DNA of 64,000 nt from Psychrobacter immobilis (lineage in GTDB: Bacteria; Pseudomonadota; Gammaproteobacteria; Pseudomonadales; Moraxellaceae), in assembly GCF_904846285.1 (NCBI RefSeq), contig NZ_CAJHAD010000003.1:124001-188000 (forward strand), in the 5' to 3' direction. Below are positions 8,707-17,046 of the stretch, one piece after another. The notes below the pieces were generated by a model. That model saw only the letters and a program-made list of their open reading frames with translations. It was not told the origin of the DNA and ran no database searches. The translations under genes were made by a program, and so were the position numbers. The number at the start of each line of letters is the position of its first letter. The stretch's first letter is position 1.

Positions 8707-9375
8707 TTAAAACTTTAAACGACCGCCTTTTTCTTCTGCACGCTTAAAGGCATCGCGCTCTTCACAGCGTTTAAGCCAATTTAAGATATTGGCATATTTA
8801 CTACTATCTAAACCGGCACCAGCATTGGCACCGACAACCGCAAGATGCATTTGAATATCAGCAGCACTAAATTCAGCGCCTGCAAACCAATGATTGTCTT
8901 GTAGATGCTGCTCCAGCATAGCCAATATGGCATCTAGACTGTTGCTAATCATACTTTTTTCGACTTGATTGCGAATGCTTTTGCTCACAGGTTTGATAAG
9001 CATCGGCGACTGCTCAACCACCTTGGTAAATACCAAACGCATGACCAATGGCGGCATCACTGACGCTTCAGCGAAATGCAGCCAAAACGTGTACGCTTCC
9101 CACGCCGCTTCATTGTCATCCGCCGGCTTAAATTTTTTCTCAGTATCATAATGCTTAAGCAAATACTCAATAATAAATCCTGACTCAATGAGCACACGGT
9201 CATTTACTTCCAACATTGGCGCATGACCGAGCGGATGTATTTGTTTTAAACTGTCAGGTGCGCGGTAGGCTTTATTGCGCTCATAGCAAGTCAGTTGATA
9301 ATCGACGCCAAGTTCTTCTAGTAACCATAAAATACGAAACGAGCGTGAGTTTGCTAAATGATGAAGGTGTAACAT
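8707..9375 (-). CDS. Glutathione S-transferase family protein
   Basis: A 222-residue cytosolic protein with the two-domain GST layout. The N-terminal thioredoxin-like domain (about residues 1-80) has MLHLHHLANSRSFRILWLLEEL with the likely catalytic Ser in SRSFR, a cis-proline motif (HAPMLEV), and the glutathione gamma-glutamyl contact ESGFIIEYL. The all-helical C-terminal domain includes FSAADIQMHLAVV, the conserved N-capping box motif. It resembles the bacterial beta/theta-like group acting on stress or xenobiotic substrates; the actual substrate is unknown. A terminator follows it at 8624-8660. It lies downstream of rarD across a 244-nt gap containing a palindrome, so it probably has its own promoter. 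Confidence 0.9.
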   Translation of the reverse strand: MLHLHHLANSRSFRILWLLEELGVDYQLTCYERNKAYRAPDSLKQIHPLGHAPMLEVNDRVLIESGFIIEYLLKHYDTEKKFKPADDNEAAWEAYTFWLHFAEASVMPPLVMRLVFTKVVEQSPMLIKPVSKSIRNQVEKSMISNSLDAILAMLEQHLQDNHWFAGAEFSAADIQMHLAVVGANAGAGLDSSKYANILNWLKRCEERDAFKRAEEKGGRLKF

Positions 9376-9446
9376 AAGCCGTCCTAATTATTAAAGCTAT
9401 TAAAATCATTAAAGTTATCGGGTGAGTAAGTAATACCATTTATACT

Positions 9447-9491
9447 TGCTACCACGCATTGTATTAATAAACTTTATTAAGCGTGGCAGCA
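9447..9491. repeat. Imperfect 45-nt palindrome between rarD and the GST gene
   Basis: TGCT-A-CCACGC at 9447-9457 pairs with GCGTGG-C-AGCA at 9481-9491. The loop contains a nested AATAA / TTATT pair. There is no T tract on either strand, so it is not a canonical terminator. It may be a structured RNA element or a protein site. Confidence 0.5.
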
Positions 9492-9619
9492 CTGCTGTCG
9501 ATAATAACGCAATTGACGCCCCTTTAACACAGAAACTATGTAGAGTAATAGCAAAGAATCATGCTTACCCAGTCAAAACCAATTTACTTAAGCAGCAAGT
9601 ATTATTTAGTGTGCAACGC

Positions 9620-10672
9620 TTAAATTTTACGCTTTATTCTATCCATCTTTTTTTGATAACGACGCATCTTACGGAAACGGTGCGCTGTTAGCACCCCGTC
9701 TATGCGGCGGTTTATCAAGCGGCGACGCGGAGGAAAGCCGCCCACTTGTGGCTCGCGATAGCCATGCAAATGATTATCACGGCGGCGACGGAGATAACCC
9801 ATTACACTATCGCCAATCATGATAAATAACGCCAAAGTAATCATGCCATACATAAATAACGACCCGCCTTCATCGAGGCTCTGGTTTAAAACCGTGATAG
9901 ATAAGACAAACAATAGCATCGGCTCTACGTAACTTAGAGCGCCAAATAATGACACTGGCAGCTTACTACTGGCAACCATAGTCAGCGACATCGCCAATGC
10001 ACTAAAAGCACCAAGTAGCGGCAATAAATACCAAAACTTTATGTTTTCTGCCGCCACGCTAAATCCACCACTGCTATATAGCATGATAAGCACTACTGGC
10101 GTCAGCAAAGTTAAATCTGATAGCAAACCAGTAATCGGCGGTACGGCAAGCTTACGCCGCAGCAGATAATAAGGCGGATAACCCAAACATACAAATAACG
10201 TCACCCACGATACCGTCCCATATTGGAAAATATCATAGCCAATTCCCAGTGCCGCAAATAACGCTGCTAACCACTGTAACGCACTCATATGCTCATGATA
10301 AAAAAAGCGCCCCAGTATTATCATCACTAGCGGCAATAAAAAATAACCCAAGGTGACATCAAGACCAAAACCATTGACCGGTCCCCACATGAACAGCCAA
10401 ATCTGTCCACCCAATATCGGTGTGGGCAATATGAATATCAGCCATTCTTTCGGGGTTTTTAAGGTTTTTAGATAATCAAAAACATGTTGCCACTGCTTAG
10501 TAAAGCCGACCAATATCAGCAAGCTCAATAACATCATCAGCACGCGCCATGACGCCACCTGTGTTCCCGTTAAAGGCAACATGAATAGCCCAAACAAGAA
10601 CATCAGTGAAAATAAAAAGCTGGATGATACTGCTGCTAAGGTTCCTTGAAAAGTTTGATTGGTCGTAAGCAT
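9620..10672 (-). CDS. rarD: RarD-type EamA/DMT transporter with basic C-terminal tail
   Basis: A 350-residue inner-membrane protein with about ten hydrophobic segments, typical of the drug/metabolite transporter superfamily. It aligns by eye with E. coli RarD (about 296 aa) through segments such as QVASWRVLMMLL, LGGQIWLFMWGPVNG, LGYFLLPLVMIILG and LQWLAALFAALGI. RarD-like proteins are annotated as chloramphenicol-sensitivity permeases, but the physiological substrate is not established. After the last membrane segment it carries a tail of about 55 residues very rich in Arg and Lys, including YLRRRRD, PPRRRLINRR and MDRIKRKI, which E. coli RarD lacks. It stands downstream of gyrA, beyond the gyrA terminator. 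Confidence 0.85.
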   Translation of the reverse strand: MLTTNQTFQGTLAAVSSSFLFSLMFLFGLFMLPLTGTQVASWRVLMMLLSLLILVGFTKQWQHVFDYLKTLKTPKEWLIFILPTPILGGQIWLFMWGPVNGFGLDVTLGYFLLPLVMIILGRFFYHEHMSALQWLAALFAALGIGYDIFQYGTVSWVTLFVCLGYPPYYLLRRKLAVPPITGLLSDLTLLTPVVLIMLYSSGGFSVAAENIKFWYLLPLLGAFSALAMSLTMVASSKLPVSLFGALSYVEPMLLFVLSITVLNQSLDEGGSLFMYGMITLALFIMIGDSVMGYLRRRRDNHLHGYREPQVGGFPPRRRLINRRIDGVLTAHRFRKMRRYQKKMDRIKRKI

Positions 10673-10733
10673 AACAACGGCCTTAAAAATAGCGCTTGGT
10701 GGGTATTATTTATAATTTATAACCATTTTATAA

Positions 10734-10775
10734 AGGTTAGAAGCTAAAACTTGGAGGTTAAAAGCTAAAAAGTAG
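10734..10775. repeat. Imperfect 21-nt tandem duplication
   Basis: Two adjacent 21-nt units (10734-10754 and 10755-10775), each beginning AGGTTA and containing AAGCTAAAA, differ at about four positions. They lie between the gyrA terminator and rarD. No function is evident. Confidence 0.5.
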
Positions 10776-10797
10776 ACTTTTATAATAGACAGCACTC

Positions 10798-10834
10798 AAA
10801 AAAAAGCCTCCAACGATATCGTCAGAGGCTTTTT
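10798..10834 (-). terminator. Intrinsic terminator of gyrA
   Basis: AAAAAGCCTC (10801-10810) pairs with GAGGCTTTTT (10825-10834). On the minus strand the stem is followed by eight T, 47 nt beyond the gyrA stop codon. The plus strand also has a T run, so it may work in both directions. Confidence 0.88.
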
Positions 10835-10880
10835 CTAGAGCAGCATTGCTAACTAACTAAAAAGCTAACAACTGAGATAG

Positions 10881-13751
10881 TTAATCGTTATCGTCTGTAT
10901 TTTCATCTACTGCATCGTTCGATGTTTCGTCATCTAGCGTATAGTCATTAGCAATATCGATAACATCATTGATATCGGTCGTCGCGCTGTTACCAGTTTC
11001 GGCATCGATATCGATTTGCTCTTGACCCTCTACGGCAAACGTACCATCTTCTCTCATGGCATCGATCAACTCATCGTCGCCTTCTTCGTGCTCAACACGC
11101 GCCATAGCAACCAGCTTCTCATCTTTAGATAGACGAATCAGCGTCACACCTTGCGTATTACGACCAGAGCTAGCGACATGCTCAACTGGGGTACGCACTA
11201 ATGTACCTTTGTCTGAGATTAAGATAATGTCGTCTGTAGAATCAACCTTGGTAGCACGAACCAGCGCACCATTACGCTCACTGGTTTTGATAGCAATAAC
11301 ACCGCCACCGCCACGATTTTGCGTATTGAATTCATCGATAAAGGTACGTTTACCAAAGCCATTCTCACAAGCAATCAGAATCTCGTGTACGTCATCTTCG
11401 ATAACCACCAATGATTTAATAAACTCATCAGCCGCCAAACGCATACCACGAACGCCTTTTGCGGTACGACCCATCGCGCGCGCATCATTTTCATCAAAAC
11501 GAATCGCTTTACCACTTGAGGCAAATAGCATCACTTCTTGGCTACCGTCGGTGATACGAGCGCTGACCAATTTATCGCCTTCTTCTAGACCAACGGCAAT
11601 CAAACCGTTAGAGCGAATGTTAGCGAACTGCTTAAGCTCGACACGCTTGACCGTACCATTGGCAGTTGCGAAGAATACAAAAGGCGGCTCTGCTTGCGTG
11701 CTGTCGTCTAAATTATTATCTTCTGATAAGCTGTCATCGCCTTCTACTAAGGCATCTGTTAATGATGTATCACCTTTGCTAGATAACTCTTCCACTATTT
11801 TTGGAATGGGCAATATTGTAGTGACCGTTTCATCAGGATTTAGACCAATTAAATTCACTAATGGACGACCACGCGCGCCGCGACTGGCAATTGGCACTTC
11901 AAAACCACGTAAGCTAAACACACGACCCGTATCGGTGAAGCACAGTACCGTCGAGTGCGTAGACGTTACAACTAAATGATCAATCACATCGTCTTCTTTC
12001 ATGGCAGTTGCAGACTTGCCTTTACCACCACGTTTTTGCGCGACATAATCGTCAATCGGCTGAGTTTTAGCATAGCCAGTACGCGAAACCGTCATCACAA
12101 CCGTTTGCTCCGGAATCAAATCTTCACGGCTAAAGTCAGTACGTGAATCAACAATATCGGTACGGCGTTCATCACCGAAGTTATCACGAATCTCAATCAT
12201 CTCATTAGAGATAATGGTCATTAATTTATCAAAATCACCAAGAATAGACTCTAAATTAGCGATTTCACGTAATAGATCCTGATATTCTTCCGTCAGCTTG
12301 TCTTGCTCAAGACCCGTTAGGCGATGCAATTGCATGTCTAAAATGGCATTGACCTGCTCAAGCGATAAGCGATAACGTTGCTCACCTTCAACTGAATCAT
12401 CAATTAAGCCAAACGGTGCTTTTGGATCTTCGCCTTCGATATAGTCAGGTCGTACTGACTGGCTACCAGCAGCTTCTAGCATGGTGACGACACTACCTGA
12501 GCCCCATGTATTATCGAGTAAGTTTTCACGAGCCATAGCGCGACTAGCAGACGCTTTAATGGCCGTAATAATCTCGTCGATATTAGCCAACGCAACGGTC
12601 AAGCCTTCAAGTAAATGACCACGAACGCGCGCTTTATTAAGCTCATATATAGTACGGCGCGTAACGACTTCTTGACGATGGCGGACAAAGGCAGCAATCA
12701 GCTGACGTAAAGTTAGTAGCTTAGGCTGACCATTATCGAGCGCGACCATATTGATACTAAAGCTAGATTCAAGTGGCGTTTGTAGAAACAAATTATTAAC
12801 AATAACTTCAGCCGTTTCACCACGACGCAAGTCAATAGCGATACGCATACCATCTTTATCAGACTCATCACGTATTTCACTAATACCTTCGATTTTCTTG
12901 TCACGTACCAGCTCAGCAATACGCTCAATCATCTTAGCTTTATTAGATTGATAAGGCACTTCAGTGAAGACAATACGCTCACGATCACGGTTGACGCCAG
13001 TGTCAGTCATTGGCTCAATATGATAGCGACCGCGAATATGTAAACGACCTTTACCAGTACGATAGGCATCTTGGATACCAGCGCGACCGTAGATGATACC
13101 GCCAGTAGGAAAGTCAGGACCTGAAATATGCGACATCAACTCTTCGGCAGATATTTGCGGATTTTCGGCATAAGCCAAACAGGCATTAATCACTTCAGTT
13201 AGGTTATGCGGCGCCATATTGGTCGCCATACCAACGGCAATACCCGTTGCACCGTTGATTAGTAGGTTTGGAACACGTGCTGGCATGACGCTAGGCATAC
13301 GCTCAGAGCCATCATAGTTGTCTTCCCAATCGACCGTATCTTTATCTAAATCAGCGAGCATCTGATGCGTCAGCTTGGTCATACGCACTTCGGTATAACG
13401 CATCGCTGCCGGTGGATCATCATCAATCGAGCCAAAGTTACCTTGACCGTCAACCATCGGATAACGCAAGCTAAAATCCTGTGCCATCCGCACAATCGCA
13501 TCATATACCGCACTATCGCCATGGGGATGGTACTTACCAATGACATCACCGACCACACGTGCCGACTTCTTATAAGGCTTGTTGTAGTCATTAGACAAGA
13601 CGTGCATAGCGTACATCACACGGCGATGTACAGGCTTAAACCCATCGCGCACATCAGGCAGCGCACGCGATACAATGACGCTCATCGCATAATCCAAATA
13701 GGATTGTTTTAATTCTTCGACGATGCCAATAGGACTGACCGACTCGCTCAT
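10881..13751 (-). CDS. gyrA: DNA gyrase subunit A
   Basis: GyrA is the DNA cleavage and religation subunit of gyrase, which introduces negative supercoils. The quinolone-resistance region reads [17 protein letters not shown] with Ser80 and Asp84, equivalent to E. coli Ser83 and Asp87, so it looks quinolone-susceptible. The catalytic tyrosine is in [10 protein letters not shown] (Tyr119). The GyrA box is QKRGGKG. At about 956 residues it is longer than E. coli GyrA (875). The extra length is an acidic insertion in the C-terminal beta-pinwheel near [11 protein letters not shown] and a very acidic tail of about 60 residues ending in Asp/Asn. I chose the ATG at 13751, which has GGGAG 6 nt upstream, over an in-frame GTG at 13757. 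Confidence 0.97.
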   Translation of the reverse strand: MSESVSPIGIVEELKQSYLDYAMSVIVSRALPDVRDGFKPVHRRVMYAMHVLSNDYNKPYKKSARVVGDVIGKYHPHGDSAVYDAIVRMAQDFSLRYPMVDGQGNFGSIDDDPPAAMRYTEVRMTKLTHQMLADLDKDTVDWEDNYDGSERMPSVMPARVPNLLINGATGIAVGMATNMAPHNLTEVINACLAYAENPQISAEELMSHISGPDFPTGGIIYGRAGIQDAYRTGKGRLHIRGRYHIEPMTDTGVNRDRERIVFTEVPYQSNKAKMIERIAELVRDKKIEGISEIRDESDKDGMRIAIDLRRGETAEVIVNNLFLQTPLESSFSINMVALDNGQPKLLTLRQLIAAFVRHRQEVVTRRTIYELNKARVRGHLLEGLTVALANIDEIITAIKASASRAMARENLLDNTWGSGSVVTMLEAAGSQSVRPDYIEGEDPKAPFGLIDDSVEGEQRYRLSLEQVNAILDMQLHRLTGLEQDKLTEEYQDLLREIANLESILGDFDKLMTIISNEMIEIRDNFGDERRTDIVDSRTDFSREDLIPEQTVVMTVSRTGYAKTQPIDDYVAQKRGGKGKSATAMKEDDVIDHLVVTSTHSTVLCFTDTGRVFSLRGFEVPIASRGARGRPLVNLIGLNPDETVTTILPIPKIVEELSSKGDTSLTDALVEGDDSLSEDNNLDDSTQAEPPFVFFATANGTVKRVELKQFANIRSNGLIAVGLEEGDKLVSARITDGSQEVMLFASSGKAIRFDENDARAMGRTAKGVRGMRLAADEFIKSLVVIEDDVHEILIACENGFGKRTFIDEFNTQNRGGGGVIAIKTSERNGALVRATKVDSTDDIILISDKGTLVRTPVEHVASSGRNTQGVTLIRLSKDEKLVAMARVEHEEGDDELIDAMREDGTFAVEGQEQIDIDAETGNSATTDINDVIDIANDYTLDDETSNDAVDENTDDND

Positions 13752-14094
13752 ATACACTCCCTCACTGGTTCCATTCCCTAAAGTTTACGCGGTTGCTATC
13801 ACTAATAATGCAGAGATTCATACAAAAATACAGCGACATAAACGCGTCGCTACTATCAATATATAAACCATAAAAAAGCACTGTTAAGCGTGCGAAACAA
13901 AGGAGAAATGGCGATAGTTTTAATAATAATTAAAAGAAGCTATTTTAGCACAAATTTGTTAATTTAGGGGGTTCTAGATGCCATTAAAATCAAGCAAAAC
14001 AGCTCATTAGCGTTGATTTTTGGATATAGCAATAAGGATAAAAAAGACTTTAACAACAGAGCCTTGTCTTTGCCGTTTTTAAAGGCTGTTGTAT
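13752..14094. other. Spacer upstream of gyrA
   Basis: About 340 nt between the gyrA start and the terminator of the hydrolase gene. It is AT-rich and must contain the gyrA promoter reading to the left. I could not single out convincing -35 and -10 boxes. No ORF, tRNA or repeat was seen. Confidence 0.6.
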
Positions 14095-14128
14095 AAAAAA
14101 ACTGCATCCGATGGACACAGTTTTTTTC
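14095..14128 (-). terminator. Probable terminator of the secreted hydrolase gene
   Basis: On the minus strand AAAAAAACTG and CAGTTTTTTT pair across an imperfect stem containing TCC / GGA, ending in seven T, 45 nt past the stop codon. The core has few GC pairs, so strength is uncertain. Confidence 0.65.
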
Positions 14129-14172
14129 GCGAGTAAGATTAAAACTACTTATATGTTTAACGATAAAGCATT

Positions 14173-15816
14173 TTAAACAGGTTTGAATTCCTGATTAAAG
14201 AACTCGCGGGTTGCCTCAATACAGGCTGGACTGACCAAACCGCCATGATAATTGGTATAAAACGCCAATAATGAAGCGACACCGCCCTGTGGGGCTGCGT
14301 CATCCTTAATTTTCTTAACGCTATTACTAAAGTTGGTTTGTACGCTATCTTTAACAGCGACCGCATCCCATTTATTCATTGACGCCTGCCCAATCATGAT
14401 AAAGTCCTGTTTGTCTGGGCGCTCTGCTTTGTTGTCTTTATCCACATCTAAAACCGTAATATTAAGTTTCTTAGCAGGATTCTGGGCTACTTCTGCTTGT
14501 AGCAGTTTTACCATCGAACCAGTATTGGTATCGAAATAAACGGTCGGATCTTGGTTGCCACCACAAATAAACGTCGGCATAGTAGGCACATATCCACGTA
14601 AGTCATTATCCTTTAATGCTTTACGCAGGTTATTTTGCGGATTGGCAGCCGGTAAATTATTACCATTGGCTAACGTTAAACCATCAGGATTTTTTTGCGT
14701 ATCAGCCACGTAAGCCGCACGGAATTCTGTTTTAATCAAATAGTCGGTCTCATCGTAGCCACCCAAAATAGAAAACAGCTTACCTTGTGCTAAACCTGCC
14801 AGCCTTGGATCGCTAGGATTCTTTTGGAATAAAGCATTGTTAGGCAGTTTTCCTGCTTGGACCAACTCACCAAATGGCGTATTACTAGGCAACTGCGCGT
14901 CCGCATACTTATCTAAGAAAATATCTGATTTTTTGGTATAAATATTGCCGTATTTTGCCTGTAAGCCAATACCAAGCAAGGGTGCAAAGCGCGATGCACC
15001 AATATTGACATTACCCATAAATATTTCATCACCAAAAGCGGCCAAGGCATAAGGGCCCGATGATGGTGCAATCGCCGTCACTGCTTTCTTTTGCGCTTCT
15101 AGCAATCTAGCGGTTGCCATAGTGACATAACCACCTTGCGAGTAACCAGCGATAAACAGCTTACCTGAATCATCAATTTTGCTGTAATTGGCATCATTGG
15201 CGCGTTTTTTGCGTTCTATAATACTACGCGCGCTATCTAGCGCATCAACCATGTCGGTCGACTGCTGCTGGGCAACCAAATAAGGATGGTAGTCAAGTTT
15301 TGAGTCATCATAGCCTGCATAGTTAGGGGCGACGACGATATATCCTTGGGCAGCAAAGTTGGCGGCAATTAAGTTGGCTTCCCCCACCGCAGAATTTTCA
15401 ATATTACCCACTTGTGCAAAGTCATAGCCTTTATCAGTCGTCGTGCCATGCGCGTACAATAATACTGGTCGATCACCTTTGCATTCAGCAGCGTCGCCAG
15501 TAGGTAGCATCAAAGCAGCCGTAGCATTGGTATCTTCATCGGCGGCACCTTTGGTATCATAGCTGACTTTTTCTATCGTAACGCCGCACTTAGCTGCAGG
15601 CGTTGCCGTACTTCCCACACCAAGACCACTATTGATATCATTTGCCGTAAAGGTTTTTACAAACTTAGCGCTGGCAGAGGACGAAGGCGATTCAACGAAA
15701 CGCTCATTGTCATCATCGTTACAACCAACAAGCAATAAACTACTGGCAATCGCTAGCGATAAGAGGCCGCGCGTCATGATGGGTTTGTTTATAATAGATG
15801 AATTGGGTAAGACCAT
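14173..15816 (-). CDS. Secreted alpha/beta-hydrolase lipoprotein (lipase/esterase-like)
   Basis: A 547-residue protein with a lipoprotein signal peptide: a hydrophobic stretch LSLAIASSLLLVGC with the lipobox Cys at about residue 32, followed by Asp residues, and a Ser-rich linker. The mature part is an alpha/beta-hydrolase. LLYAHGTTTDKGYD provides the oxyanion region, and IAGYSQGGYVTMA is the nucleophile elbow with Ser in GYSQG. The C-terminal motif TNYHGGLVSPACIEATREFF holds the likely catalytic His, and GGNQDPTVYFD a likely acid. It resembles secretory lipase/esterase families, but the substrate cannot be read from sequence. The start has AAGGA 8 nt upstream. A hairpin with a T tract lies in its leader, 28 nt upstream. 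Confidence 0.85.
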   Translation of the reverse strand: MVLPNSSIINKPIMTRGLLSLAIASSLLLVGCNDDDNERFVESPSSSASAKFVKTFTANDINSGLGVGSTATPAAKCGVTIEKVSYDTKGAADEDTNATAALMLPTGDAAECKGDRPVLLYAHGTTTDKGYDFAQVGNIENSAVGEANLIAANFAAQGYIVVAPNYAGYDDSKLDYHPYLVAQQQSTDMVDALDSARSIIERKKRANDANYSKIDDSGKLFIAGYSQGGYVTMATARLLEAQKKAVTAIAPSSGPYALAAFGDEIFMGNVNIGASRFAPLLGIGLQAKYGNIYTKKSDIFLDKYADAQLPSNTPFGELVQAGKLPNNALFQKNPSDPRLAGLAQGKLFSILGGYDETDYLIKTEFRAAYVADTQKNPDGLTLANGNNLPAANPQNNLRKALKDNDLRGYVPTMPTFICGGNQDPTVYFDTNTGSMVKLLQAEVAQNPAKKLNITVLDVDKDNKAERPDKQDFIMIGQASMNKWDAVAVKDSVQTNFSNSVKKIKDDAAPQGGVASLLAFYTNYHGGLVSPACIEATREFFNQEFKPV

Positions 15817-15843
15817 GATTGCTATCCTTAGCAGTGATAATGC

Positions 15844-15871
15844 AAAAAATTGCCTAGAATCCTTGGCAATT
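15844..15871 (-). terminator. Terminator-like hairpin in the leader of the hydrolase gene
   Basis: AATTGCC (15865-15871 read on the minus strand) and GGCAATT form a 7-bp stem with a 10-nt loop, followed by TTTTTT ending 28 nt before the start codon. No gene lies just upstream on this strand; the next gene, cmoM, diverges. It may be an attenuator or simply a weak hairpin. Confidence 0.5.
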
Positions 15872-16079
15872 GGTAGGTGCAGCTTAGTTAAGATATTTTA
15901 ATAGACATTCTTTTAACGATAGCCTTAATAAAAACAGCCTTAATACAGAATTTTTAAGTAAGATTATTTAATAAAAATTATTGCTTCAACGTTACTATTT
16001 ATACGCTAAAACCCTATTAAAATCCAATAAAAAGTTATGAAAAACCCTTTCGAATACTTTAGATAAAGCAGAGTCCGTT

Positions 16080-17000
16080 ATGAATCAGGAAATCAGCCAA
16101 GCAAGCAGTCCATCCATTAGTCAAGCAACTAGCCAGCCAAGCAATCAAACCATCACACCGTTAGTCGAACAATCTGATACGCGTACAGATCGCAGCTTTG
16201 ATGCGATTGCTGACCACTTTGAAAAAAAGGTTTACGGCGGTTTAAAGGGTGACATTCGTCTGGCAGTATTGCGCCGTGATATTTTTGCATATTGTGCAAG
16301 GATGAGCCAGACGCTTGGGCGACCGTTACGTATCCTAGATGTGGGCGCAGGTCTGGCGCAAATTGCAATTGAGCTTGCCATTCAAGGGCATACGCTGGTT
16401 ATCAATGATATCTCAGCTAATATGTTAAAGAAAGCGCAAGCAAACGCCGCACAAAACGGTGAAAATACTCAAAACCATCAAAACGATGAAAAATTGGCTA
16501 TTACTTGGCATGTATGCCCGTATCAAGAGCTTGAAGAGAAGCTAGCGGGTAACACAGAGAAGTTTGATTTGATTATGTGTCATGCGCTGCTTGAATGGTT
16601 GGCAGAGCCTGTAGCAGTGATGGATTTTTTCGACCAACAATTAAGCGCTAATGGCGCGCTCTCGCTGTGCTTTTATAATCCGGCGAGTTTTGATTATCGC
16701 AACCTTATTATGGGTAACTTTAATTTATTGGATAACACCGAGTATAAAGCGGACAATAAAAAAAGCCTGACGCCCAATCATCCGGTTGCTAAAGAAGAAG
16801 TGGAATCTTGGCTAGAGGCACATGAGTATCAGACGATACTTGCCAGTGGATTACGCGTATTTCATGATTATTCACCGCTCAAACGTGGCGGTCATAACGA
16901 CCCTGATGCGGTGATACGTATGGAGCTGCGCTACTCACAACTCGAGCCATATAAATGGCTGGGGCGCTATTTGCATATATTGGCAACGCGTCACGCTTAA
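16080..17000 (+). CDS. cmoM: tRNA 5-carboxymethoxyuridine methyltransferase CmoM (SmtA-like)
   Basis: CmoM uses S-adenosylmethionine to methylate the carboxyl of cmo5U at the tRNA wobble position, forming mcmo5U. The 306-residue protein matches E. coli CmoM through the whole length: DRSFDAIADHFEKKVYGG at the start, the SAM-binding motif LRILDVGAGLAQIAIELA, then MCHALLEWLAEPVAVMDFF, LSLCFYNPASFDYRN, GLRVFHDY and the end YKWLGRYLHILATRHA. The first 35 residues are a Ser/Gln/Thr-rich extension absent in E. coli. The stop codon lies inside a 7-bp hairpin (16996-17013). It converges with the iron-transporter operon 46 nt away. Confidence 0.92.
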   Translation: MNQEISQASSPSISQATSQPSNQTITPLVEQSDTRTDRSFDAIADHFEKKVYGGLKGDIRLAVLRRDIFAYCARMSQTLGRPLRILDVGAGLAQIAIELAIQGHTLVINDISANMLKKAQANAAQNGENTQNHQNDEKLAITWHVCPYQELEEKLAGNTEKFDLIMCHALLEWLAEPVAVMDFFDQQLSANGALSLCFYNPASFDYRNLIMGNFNLLDNTEYKADNKKSLTPNHPVAKEEVESWLEAHEYQTILASGLRVFHDYSPLKRGGHNDPDAVIRMELRYSQLEPYKWLGRYLHILATRHA

Positions 17001-17013
17001 CGTCTTCGTTAAG
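16996..17013. repeat. Hairpin overlapping the cmoM stop codon
   Basis: CTTAACG and CGTTAAG form a perfect 7-bp stem with a TCTT loop. The cmoM stop TAA lies within the left arm. There is no T tract. It sits between convergent genes and could stabilise 3' ends. Confidence 0.5.
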
Positions 17014-17046
17014 ATTAAAGCGCAGTGCCAAGTTTAAATTTAATAA

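Noticed and set aside
9446-9691. 81-codon plus-strand ORF between the GST and rarD genes
   Set aside because: It runs antisense into the rarD 3' end, spans the palindrome and has no ribosome site or recognisable product.
11056-11979. 307-codon open frame on the plus strand inside gyrA
   Set aside because: It is antisense to conserved gyrA coding sequence, is Ser/Arg-rich as chance frames are, and matches no family I know.
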